From Micromonospora chersina (GTDB lineage: Bacteria > Actinomycetota > Actinomycetes > Mycobacteriales > Micromonosporaceae): a DNA stretch of 64,000 nucleotides. The position numbers and the translations under genes are program-made. Positions 48,496 to 56,700 of this stretch are shown here, piece by piece. The stretch's first letter is position 1. Every line of letters begins with the position of its first letter. The notes under the pieces are model-generated. The model saw only the letters and a program-made list of their open reading frames with translations, did no database searches and was not told the DNA's origin. The stretch spans positions 3,224,001-3,288,000 of the forward strand of contig NZ_FMIB01000002.1 in the NCBI RefSeq assembly GCF_900091475.1. The letters run 5' to 3'.

Positions 48496-49509
48496 TCAGC
48501 TCCCGGGCCGTCCGGCCACCTCGTCGCCGCCGGCGGCGGCCTCCGGCTGCGGGACGGCCGTGTGGGCCGCCTGCCCGGTGCCCGCCCGGTCCGCCGCCGC
48601 GCTGTAGATGTCGGGCTCCAGGTAGATGACCCGGGCGATGGGCACCGCGGCGCGGATCCGCGCCTCCACGGCGTTGATGCCCCGCGCCACCTCCTCGGCC
48701 GTCTCGCAGGCCGGCACCCCGATCTTCGCGGCCACCATCAGCTCCTCCGGGCCCAGGTAGAGCGTCTTCATGTGGATGATGCGCTCGACCTCGGGCCCCT
48801 CGGTGACCGCTTGCGCGATCTTCGCCAGATCGTGGCGCTCCGCGCCCTCACCGAGCAGCAGGCTCTTCGTCTCGATGGCCAGCGTGATCGCGATGATCAC
48901 CAGCAGCACGCCGATCATCGCGGTGCCGGCCGCGTCCCACATGCCGTTCCCGGTGATCAGCGTCATGCCCACGCCGAACAGCGCGAAGACCAGACCGATC
49001 AGCGCGCCGAAGTCCTCCAGCAGCACCACCGGCAGCTCCGGCGCCTTGGCCCGGCGGATGAACCGCACCCAGGACTGGTTGCCCCGGATGTGGTTGGACT
49101 CCTGGATGGCGGTCCGGAACGAGAAGCTCTCCATGCCGATGGCGATCACCAGGACGGCCACCGGGACCCACTGCCAGCTCGTGATCGGCTCCGGGTGCTG
49201 CGCCTTGTGGTACGCCTCGTACAGCGCGAAGAGGCCACCGACGCTGAACAGCACGATCGCCACGATGAACGCGTAGATGTAGCGCTCCCGGCCGTAGCCG
49301 AACGGATGCTCCGGGGTGGCCTCCCGCTTGGCCCGCCGGCCGCCCAGCAGCAGCAGGCCCTGGTTGCCGGAGTCGGCGACCGAGTGGATCGACTCGGCCA
49401 GCATCGACGAGGAGCCGGTCAGCAGGAACGCGACGAACTTGGTGACGGCGATGCCGATGTTGGCCGCCAGCGCGGCGACGATCGCCTTCGTCCCACCGTT
49501 GGCGCTCAC
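48496..49509 (-). CDS. Cation diffusion facilitator, ZNT9-like
   Basis: 337 residues with six hydrophobic segments. Helix 2 carries the CDF metal motif SIHSVADSGNQ (His...Asp), and the loop HPFGYGRERYIY is typical of the SLC30A9-like branch. The helix-5 site, HxxxD in most CDF exporters, reads LLEDFGALIG, so a His ligand is missing, as in ZNT9-type members. The C-terminal regulatory domain (245-310) is present. GTG 49509 overlaps the stop of a 27-codon upstream ORF. Substrate unknown. Confidence 0.9.
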   Translation of the reverse strand: MSANGGTKAIVAALAANIGIAVTKFVAFLLTGSSSMLAESIHSVADSGNQGLLLLGGRRAKREATPEHPFGYGRERYIYAFIVAIVLFSVGGLFALYEAYHKAQHPEPITSWQWVPVAVLVIAIGMESFSFRTAIQESNHIRGNQSWVRFIRRAKAPELPVVLLEDFGALIGLVFALFGVGMTLITGNGMWDAAGTAMIGVLLVIIAITLAIETKSLLLGEGAERHDLAKIAQAVTEGPEVERIIHMKTLYLGPEELMVAAKIGVPACETAEEVARGINAVEARIRAAVPIARVIYLEPDIYSAAADRAGTGQAAHTAVPQPEAAAGGDEVAGRPGS

Positions 49510-49589
49510 GCCGCCGCCTCGCTTCGCTCCGCGGCGGCGCGAGGCGCCGCGCTGCTGAGCCCGATGGTGAGCTCGCTCCGCTCGCTCAC
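49506..49589 (-). CDS. 27-residue ORF, SERSE-type peptide, coupled to the CDF gene
   Basis: GTG 49589 opens the frame VSERSELTIGLSSAAPRAAA followed by ERSEAAA and TGA at 49508-49506, overlapping the CDF GTG by GTGA. The DNA contains internal near-repeats (GAGCGGAGCGAG, GAGCGAAGCGAG). It lies between the SIS gene stop (49618) and the CDF start. Either it is a translated coupling peptide or a mobile/simple-sequence insert that keeps the operon translated. No function is known. Confidence 0.4.
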   Translation of the reverse strand: MSERSELTIGLSSAAPRAAAERSEAAA

Positions 49590-49617
49590 GCTTCTCCCCG
49601 CCCGATGCCGCACGTGC

Positions 49618-50814
49618 TCACTGGTTCGCCAGCTCCTTCATCTCGGTGATGGCCGGTACGGCCATCGGGTCCAGTCCGTGTGCCAGGGCGAGGTAGACCG
49701 AGGCGAAGTCCGGGACGGCCATCAGCGACGCGAGCCGCTCCAGCGCGGACCCGCCCTCGGCGGTGACCACGTCGCAGCGCACCCCGCGCCGCTCGGCGAG
49801 GGTCTGCACCGCGTCCGCGCGGCGCTCCTCCACCGCCAGCGGCTCGTCGGTGTCGTCCTCGGCGTTGAGGCCGCCGTCGCGCAGCAGCACCAGCCGCAGC
49901 CGGGTGGCGTCGCCGTCGGTCTCGTCGGGGTCGGCGAAGATGTCGCGCTCCCCCTCGACCAGGCCGCCGAAGACGCCGTCGAGCAGACCGACCCGGCCCC
50001 GGCCCGCCTCGCCCAGCGCCCCGGTGACCACCGGGTAGCGGGCGTTCGCGGACAGCGTGTCACCGAACCGGCGCGCCGCCACCGTCGCGAGCGGCGACGA
50101 GCCCCAGACGATCGGGATCGACCCGGACAGGCCCAGGGCCAGCGACTTCGCCGGGTTGACGAAGGACTCGGCGGTGGGCCGGCACCGGTCGGCGTCGGCG
50201 TCCAGCCGGGCCGCGGTCTCGGCCAGGTCCGCCTCGTTGACCTTCACGAGCCCGAGCGTACGGGCGGCGAGCAGAACCGGCACGGTGAGCGCCCAGAGGC
50301 TGGCCCGGGCCGGGGCGCGCCGGGGTACCGGGATGAACGGCGCCCGGGCCCGCTCGGCCACCGACTGGAGCTGCGAGTCCGGCGCGCCGACGGCGACCAG
50401 GCGGGCGCCCCGCCGGTGCGCGGCCTCGGCGGCGCCCAGCGCCTCGGGGCTGCGACCGGAGGCGCTCACCGCGATGACCACGTCCGCCGCGCCCACCCAG
50501 CCGGGCACGCCGGCGCTTCGGTGCGGGATGACCGGCACCGGGCAGCGCGGCCCGGCGACCGTGGCCAGCACGTCACCGGTCCGCCCGGCGGTGCCGATGC
50601 CGGCGATGACCACCGCGCGCGGGCGGCCCTCGTCGGCGAGCACGGTCAGGTTGGCCTCGGCGGCCAGCGCCGCCGATTCCCGGACCTGCGCGCCCGCGGA
50701 GGCGGTGAACCGCAGCATGCCGCCCGGGTCCTGCTCGCGCAGCCGGTCCGGATCGTCAAGCAGTGACTCGTCGGCGTGCCGGTGGCCGCTGACCCCGGCC
50801 GTACCCTCCATCAT
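49618..50814 (-). CDS. SIS-domain protein, phosphomannose/phosphoglucose isomerase-like
   Basis: 398 residues from ATG 50814; 50811 is the next ATG. Two SIS domains fit PMI/PGI-type isomerases: first RAVVIAGIGTAGRTGDVLAT and VVIAVSASGRSPEAL, second IPIVWGSSPLATVAARRFGDTLSANARYPV. The bulk of family catalytic residues cannot be confirmed by eye. Its place upstream of manA corresponds to M. tuberculosis Rv3256c. It overlaps the Trm112 gene by four bases. Confidence 0.85.
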   Translation of the reverse strand: MMEGTAGVSGHRHADESLLDDPDRLREQDPGGMLRFTASAGAQVRESAALAAEANLTVLADEGRPRAVVIAGIGTAGRTGDVLATVAGPRCPVPVIPHRSAGVPGWVGAADVVIAVSASGRSPEALGAAEAAHRRGARLVAVGAPDSQLQSVAERARAPFIPVPRRAPARASLWALTVPVLLAARTLGLVKVNEADLAETAARLDADADRCRPTAESFVNPAKSLALGLSGSIPIVWGSSPLATVAARRFGDTLSANARYPVVTGALGEAGRGRVGLLDGVFGGLVEGERDIFADPDETDGDATRLRLVLLRDGGLNAEDDTDEPLAVEERRADAVQTLAERRGVRCDVVTAEGGSALERLASLMAVPDFASVYLALAHGLDPMAVPAITEMKELANQ

Positions 50815-51023
50815 CGCGACGACCCGGAGCCGCCGCGCGCGTCGTCGGCGGCGGGGCCGCCACGCGCCTCGTCGAGCAGCAGCACCGGGACGTCGTCCCG
50901 GACCTCGAAGATCCGACCGCACTCGGTGCAGGTAAGGGTCTGCGCCTGCGCGTCGTAGTCGAGCGGTGCGTGGTGCGTGTCCGGGCAGGCGAGAATCTCG
51001 AGCAACTGCGGGTCCAGGGCCAC
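50811..51023 (-). CDS. Trm112-family zinc protein
   Basis: 70 residues. Four cysteines in Trm112 arrangement: LEILACPDTH and LTCTECGRIFEVRDDVPVLLLDEAR; the first site has one Cys rather than a CxxC pair, so zinc binding may be partial. Trm112-like proteins stabilise methyltransferases in eukaryotes and archaea; the bacterial role is less clear. It is directly upstream of, and overlaps, the SIS gene. GGAAGGAGC precedes its ATG. Confidence 0.88.
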   Translation of the reverse strand: MALDPQLLEILACPDTHHAPLDYDAQAQTLTCTECGRIFEVRDDVPVLLLDEARGGPAADDARGGSGSSR

Positions 51024-51203
51024 GGCGCGGCTCCTTCCACGTATGCGGTCTCACCGGTCGGCGGTGCCGTCCGGCGCACGCGATCTTATCGGCGAACCGG
51101 CGCGGGCACCGTGCCACATCTCGGCACCCGGCGGGCACGGCGGCCCGGTCAGGTCGCCATCACCCATCGTCACCGTAACCCCGGCGACCGGCCGGGCTCC
51201 GGC

Positions 51204-52184
51204 TCAGCGCGGCATGCGGGGCAGCACGGTGGTGGCGTCACCGCCCGCGGCGGCCGGCGGCTCGCCGTCCGTCCCGTCGGCCGTGGCCGCGGGGGCGCCG
51301 TAGACGTTCCCCGCCGGGCGGGGCGCCGGGGCGGGCGGCTGCTGCCCGTACACCTGACCGGCGGGCGCGCCCGACCGGTAGGTCGTGCTGCTGCGCGGCA
51401 GCGGGACCGGCGGCTGACCGGCGCCCGGCTGCCCGTCCGTCTTCTCCGCGCGGTTGCGGCGGACCAGCAACACGATCAGCGCGACACCGACGAGCACCAG
51501 TGCGATGCCGAACCACATGATGGGGGAACCTCCGGAGGACGATTCGGCAGCTTGACCACCGGCAGCCGGGTCGAGCGCCGCGGCGGCCACCGCCGAGGTG
51601 GTGTCTCCCTCGGCGGGCGTGGTCGCGACGGCGCTCGGGGTGGGCGACGGCTTTCGCGACGGCGTCGGGCTGGGGCTGGCGGTGCGCTCCGCACCCACCA
51701 CCCGGGCGGCGGTCGCGGACCGGCCCAGCACCCGGCCGCTCGCGGCACTCGCCTCGCCGACGACAGCCAACCGCCCGCCGGCCGTGCCGGCCAGGAACGC
51801 CACCCGGTAGCGGACGGTGATCGCCTTGCCCTTGCACAGGGCCGCGTTGGCGGGCGACGTCTGAGCCGTGGCGACCGCGCCACCACCACCGGAGACCGGC
51901 ACCGGCACCCACCGGCCACCGGTGGCCACCTGCACCTGGACCTGGTCCGCCCGCAGACCGTCGAGCCGCAGCCCGAGAGCGGTCCGAAGAAGTACGCAGC
52001 CGTCGGTGCGCTTACGCACCTCGACCGCCACCGTGCCCGCCGAACCACCGGCCGTGAAGCTGCTCGCCGAGCGCACCTCCACCCGGTCGTCGGCAGCCAG
52101 CGCCGGGGACGCCGCGCCGGCCACCAGGCCGCCCAGCATCACGCCGACCGTGGCCCACCGCGCCGCGTGCCGCCTCACCGACAT
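51204..52184 (-). CDS. Cell-surface protein: signal peptide, beta domain, Ser/Thr/Pro stalk, TM anchor
   Basis: 326 residues from ATG 52184 (GAGG seven bases upstream; GTG 52190 is alternative). The signal ends near ASPALAADD. Residues 35-155 form a beta-rich, two-Cys domain. A Ser/Pro/Thr stalk (TASPSPTPSRKPSPTPSAV) leads to a membrane helix (about 225-246, MWFGIALVLVGVALIVLLV) and a Pro-rich cytosolic tail with tandem Tyr motifs (TYRSGAPAGQVYGQQPP). This is a surface-protein layout without LPXTG. Unknown function. Confidence 0.7.
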   Translation of the reverse strand: MSVRRHAARWATVGVMLGGLVAGAASPALAADDRVEVRSASSFTAGGSAGTVAVEVRKRTDGCVLLRTALGLRLDGLRADQVQVQVATGGRWVPVPVSGGGGAVATAQTSPANAALCKGKAITVRYRVAFLAGTAGGRLAVVGEASAASGRVLGRSATAARVVGAERTASPSPTPSRKPSPTPSAVATTPAEGDTTSAVAAAALDPAAGGQAAESSSGGSPIMWFGIALVLVGVALIVLLVRRNRAEKTDGQPGAGQPPVPLPRSSTTYRSGAPAGQVYGQQPPAPAPRPAGNVYGAPAATADGTDGEPPAAAGGDATTVLPRMPR

Positions 52185-52491
52185 CTCCACCTCACTGTTT
52201 CCACACCCCGGACGGATCCGCCGGTCAGGTTACTACCGGGCCGTATAGGCACCCGCCCATTGAGCACTCCGCATGTGCGCCGCGACACCCCGGGGCACCC
52301 GCACCATCCTCGCCGCGACGCGGCCGGCCTGCATGATCACTTCCGCGCCCTGGGTGTGCGGTTGCCGGCGGGACCGGCCGATGCGCGCGGTCGGAGATCT
52401 TGGACACGTACCGTTCGTCACGAACGACAACAGTCCAAGATTCACATCAGCCCGCGCCCGCAAGTCGACGCCGGCTCTCGACCGCTGACCC
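52185..52491. other. 307-bp intergenic region with nested palindrome
   Basis: No convincing gene. At 52397-52441 arms ATCTTGGAC and GTCCAAGAT enclose a perfect 15-bp palindrome CGTTCGT-C-ACGAACG (52412-52426). This looks like an operator for a TetR-like dimer or a hairpin; it sits between the surface-protein promoter and the 3' end of nfi. Confidence 0.55.
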
Positions 52492-53223
52492 TCAGGCGCT
52501 CGCGGCCGGGTCGCCGTCGCCGGCCGGTGTCGCGGCTCGACCGCCAGCCTCGGCGAGGGCACGGCGACACAGGTGGTCGGCTGTCCTGGTGGTCTCCGGA
52601 AGCCGGTAGCGGGGCGTCAACGCCAGCACCCGGTCCACCGCGTTGTCCAGGCTCATCCGGTGCCCGACGCTGACGAAGACCGGCTTCACCCCGTCCCGCG
52701 TCCGCAGCACACGACCCACCACCTCACCGCCGTCGCGCGGCGGCGTCCAGGCGCCCCGCTGCGGCGCCGGCTCGTCCCAGACCCCGACCAGCGGCGTCTT
52801 CCCCACCCCGACCGCCGGCAGCCCCGTCACCAGCCCGAGGTGGCAGGCCAGCCCGAACCGGCGCGGATGCGCCAGCCCGTGCCCGTCGCAGATCAGCAGG
52901 TCGGGCCGGACGGTCAACCGATCCAGCGCCGCCAACAGCGCCGGCAGCTCACGGAAGGCGAACAGCCCCGGCACGTAGTCGAACGCCGGTCGGCTCACGA
53001 CCACCGCCTCGTCCACCACGGCGAGGGTCGCCGCGTCCAGCACCGTGACGGCCGCTGCCAGTCGGTCACCGCTCTCCGCGTAGGCGACATCCAGCCCGGC
53101 CACTGTCGCAGGCGCCGTCGGCCCCGGCCCGACAAGGTCGACCCGAGGACGCAACTCCTCCTGTATGCGCAACGCCTCCGCGACGTCCGCCGGTGGCCGG
53201 TAGGGCACTCCCCTGTCCGTCAT
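52492..53223 (-). CDS. nfi: Endonuclease V
   Basis: 243 residues. The metal-binding carboxylates are in VAGLDVAYAES, VVSRPAFDYVPGLFAFRELP and LLICDGHGLAHPRRFGLACHLG, the last with the family's GHG/HPR signature. It nicks DNA (or RNA) next to deoxyinosine or inosine to start repair. No partner gene nearby. Confidence 0.95.
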   Translation of the reverse strand: MTDRGVPYRPPADVAEALRIQEELRPRVDLVGPGPTAPATVAGLDVAYAESGDRLAAAVTVLDAATLAVVDEAVVVSRPAFDYVPGLFAFRELPALLAALDRLTVRPDLLICDGHGLAHPRRFGLACHLGLVTGLPAVGVGKTPLVGVWDEPAPQRGAWTPPRDGGEVVGRVLRTRDGVKPVFVSVGHRMSLDNAVDRVLALTPRYRLPETTRTADHLCRRALAEAGGRAATPAGDGDPAASA

Positions 53224-53311
53224 GGCCGGCCGGTTCCGGTGCCGGGGTGCGCGTCAGAGATGCTGGCGCTTCGTGCTGGGATCGGCGGTCGAGCAAACCG
53301 CTCGGAGGGCA

Positions 53312-53758
53312 TCAAGAGGCGGCGGTGGCGATGGTCGGGTCGGCACCGGGATCGCCGGCCTGCTGCAGCTGCTCCTCGAACATCACAAACGTCCGCCGTC
53401 GGATGCCCGCAATCAGTGCAGCCTCCTCAGCCGTGTACGGACGACCCTCTGCGACAGCTACGTCGTCGATGGCCTTGACCGTCTCGTACAAAGCGAAGAT
53501 CGGCCCCTCGCCCTTCAGGTAGCGCCCCCGCACAGCTTCCGTACGCTGCACGAACTGAGCCGGCGTCCGAACGAAGACCTCTCCGCCAATAGCAAAGAGG
53601 ATCTCGTCGACGATGTCGTTCGCAGGCTGCCAGCCGCCGGTCTTCTTGTCCAAGCGCCAAGCAGTAAGCCCGCCGTCTGGAGTGGCAACCATCTTCACCG
53701 GCGTTTTGTAGTACTCGTAGTAGCCAGGAAGGTCGACTTCTTCTTCCGTGCCAGTCAC
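53312..53758 (-). CDS. Candidate immunity protein for the RelA/SpoT-type toxin
   Basis: 148 residues, small, acidic, soluble, no signal peptide. GTG 53758 overlaps the TGA of the toxin gene, the coupling expected of a toxin/immunity pair. It begins TGTEEEVDLPGYYEYYKTPV and has a helical C-terminal half (YTAEEAALIAGIRRRTFVMFEEQLQQ). I recognise no family. Like the toxin's last domain its DNA has lower GC than the surroundings (53581-53640 is 63 percent). The immunity role is inferred from position and coupling only. Confidence 0.6.
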   Translation of the reverse strand: MTGTEEEVDLPGYYEYYKTPVKMVATPDGGLTAWRLDKKTGGWQPANDIVDEILFAIGGEVFVRTPAQFVQRTEAVRGRYLKGEGPIFALYETVKAIDDVAVAEGRPYTAEEAALIAGIRRRTFVMFEEQLQQAGDPGADPTIATAAS

Positions 53759-56700
53759 TCGTGTCCTCCGATGAGTGCCGACTCGAGGGCCGCCCAGAAG
53801 TACTCACGCTGACGATGGATGATGCCCTTGCGGATCGCCGACTCCATGTCCGAGAGGCTACGTCCTTGCTCTCTGGCCACCGATCCGAGGTCCCGCCGCA
53901 CCTCATAGAGCGAATGCTCCCAAGTCGCCACTTCATCTAGAGCAGCCAAGTGCAACCGGAACTCGGCGATGTGGCCAGTGGACGTACGAACCATCATCTG
54001 CACGTCCCGGTATCCGCCCTTTTGTGGGGCAACAAAGCGGTCCTCGAACTCTACGAGCCGCAGTCGTTCGTCACCACGTAGCGACGCCAGCGCTTCATAC
54101 AAGTCATCCAGGCGCTCATAGGCGACGCGGCCAGCCGCCAGGTCTGTCAGTTGCGACACGTCACCGCCATAGCCATCGATTTTGTCTTCAGCTCGCCCAC
54201 GGTCCTTGGGTTTCGGCCTCGGGTAATACGTGCCTTTACTGCCCAAAGCCTCAGCTAAGCTTCGTCCGAGCGCATCAATTTCGGCCTGCGCAACAACTGC
54301 GGACGCATACAACTGATCCAAGTACTGCTGCCTGTAGGCAGCGTCCTCAAGGCGGTCAAGGTCGAAGCCCGGTTGCACTGCAGCCGGGCCCTGGACGGCG
54401 AAGGCCGCGCTCACCTCCATCTGCTCCGACGTAAGCGGGGTGGGTGCGACAGGCGGCGTCCGCACTGCGGCGGCAACAGCGGCACCCTGCTCGGCGATCT
54501 CGTCCAGGACCTCGCCCAGCACGTCGATCGCCTTCTGGTGGCTGGCCAGGTGGTGGAGGGTGACTGGGCGGGCGATCAGCGAGTTGGCGAGTTCCGGGGT
54601 CGACAGGATCATGCGAACCAGGTCGGGCCGCTGCGCGAGCTGCCGTACCAGTGTTTCGGCCAGCAGTTCCTCGCCCCGGGGCGGCGCCTCCCAGGTCTGG
54701 TCGAGCATCTGCCTGACTCGCGGATCGGCGAGCAGCCGCGTCAGGTCGTCGGCCGCGGCCGGCTCCAGTTCCGGCACCAGCCGTTGCAGCGTCGGTCCGT
54801 CGAGGTGTTGCGCCAGCTCGACCGGCGTCACCCCGGCGGCGAAGACCTCGTCCAGGCTTCCGCTCGCGGCCAGCGCGTCCCGGACGTACAGCCCGGCGGC
54901 GATCCGGTCGGCGTGGGCGTCGCGATGCGCGTTCCGTAGCTGGACCGCCTCCGACTCCGCGTCGGGAACTCTGCCGGGGAATGGGGTGCCGTCGGATCGC
55001 TGGAAGGTGGTGGATTCGCCGAGCAGGTGGACGTGGTTGAAGTCCGGGGCATTGCCGTCGTGGGGTGGCGGCGGCGGTTCGAGGGTTCGGGGTGGCGCCG
55101 GCCTCTCCACCGGATCGGGTAGGACGTTGTAGTCGCCCGGCGGCCGGTCCGCGAGCGGCATCGGGTGACCGTCGGGACCGAGCACCAGCGCGTCGATGCC
55201 CACCACGTTGTGGGGACCCCGGATTCCGTTGTGGGAGTAGAGCGGATGCCTGCCGATCCGGCCCGTCTGGGGGTCGAGGTAGAGGACCGTGCCGTTCTGG
55301 TTCAGCGCCACCCAGGCGTGTGAGCCGCCGCCCTCGATGGCCGTGATGAGGAAGGCGTAGCTGCCGTGGCCACCGGCCAGCAGCTGCGCCTGGAGGTCGC
55401 GGTAACCGTCCTCGATCATGTCGCGCGTCTCGGGATCGGGGACGCCCGACAACGCTGTAGGGCACAGGTTCTGGAACCGGCCACCGGTGATCTCCTCGAC
55501 CCGGCGGGGTCCGTCCGCCTCGCCGCCCACCGGCTGGCGGACGTCCCCTTGCAGATAGCCGTCGAAGGTCCGCGGCGCGGAGACCCGCGGCCGGCCGTGC
55601 ATCCAGGTCTCGAAGAGTGACAACGTGCAGTCCAGGCAGTTGATGCCCCGGGTGGCGTCGGCGGCGGGTCCACCGTCGTTCGCCAGTTGGAACCACCCGC
55701 CCTCGCGGGGATCGGCGGTCCGCACCACACTGCCGTCGGGATTACGCGGCATCTGTCGCTCCAGGTCGGTCTGGTGCAGCGCGAGCGGTGGCCGGAGTCC
55801 GCCCCGTACCCCGTACCGGCGGGAGCGGTCGATCGGCGGTGGGTGGCCGTGACCGGTGAGTGCCGAGTGGTCGGGCGTCTCCACGGCACCCGGCGCGAGG
55901 TCGGCTACGTCGTCGTTGATCCGGTAGAAGTCGAGGTCGTCCTCGACCATCACCTCGCTGGGAAGCAGTTCCCCCGCGCGTACCGCCTCCGCCGCATCGA
56001 CGGCGCGATAGTGGAGGCGCTCCCTCAGGCGCCCCTCGCGCACGTGCTGGTCGGCGAGGTCCTCTCGCCCCGCCTCACGCAGCTCGTGCGCCCGCTGGAG
56101 AAGCCAGCGCGCCGCTTCATAGTGCTGCTCGGCGACGTCGCGCAGCTCCTTTACCTGGCCCTGCCGCCTGTTCTCCTCGTACAGCTTCCGCTGATGCTGC
56201 AGGTAGCGCTGATAGCGACGGCGATCGAGGCCCTCCCGATCGGCCGCGAGTCGGGCGGCGCGTTCCTGCGACGTCATCCCACGTGGCCGCATCGGATCGA
56301 AGGGACCGGCGAGCGTGGCCGATGGATCCGACGCCGGGCGCTGCGGGGCAAGTGCTTCCAGCAGCGGGAACCGGGGATTCGGGGCGGGTTGCGCATTCGA
56401 CCCGTTGACCGGTGCCCCCGTTGCCGGGCCGACGGATGGTGCGACGTGTGAATGCGCCGGTGAAGCGGTCAGTGGACCGGGTGGGCTTACGGCACCAATC
56501 GTCGAGCGGTCCGGCGGCATGGACACCGGCCCCTGCGGCTGTGGTGCAACGGTGGTAGGCGTGCCCACGGTCGGCGTGGCGGCAGCCTGCACCGGCGCCG
56601 TCTGGCTCGATGTGGCGATGTCGGGCAGCATGGTGGCCTTGACCGGGCCGGGCTTCAGCTCGGCGGTGTCGGGAACCGGCGTGCCCGCGACGGGCGCCTC

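Noticed and set aside
52233..52562. A 109-codon minus-strand frame between the surface protein and nfi
   Set aside because: It overlaps nfi and a palindrome, has no homology and a poor codon pattern.
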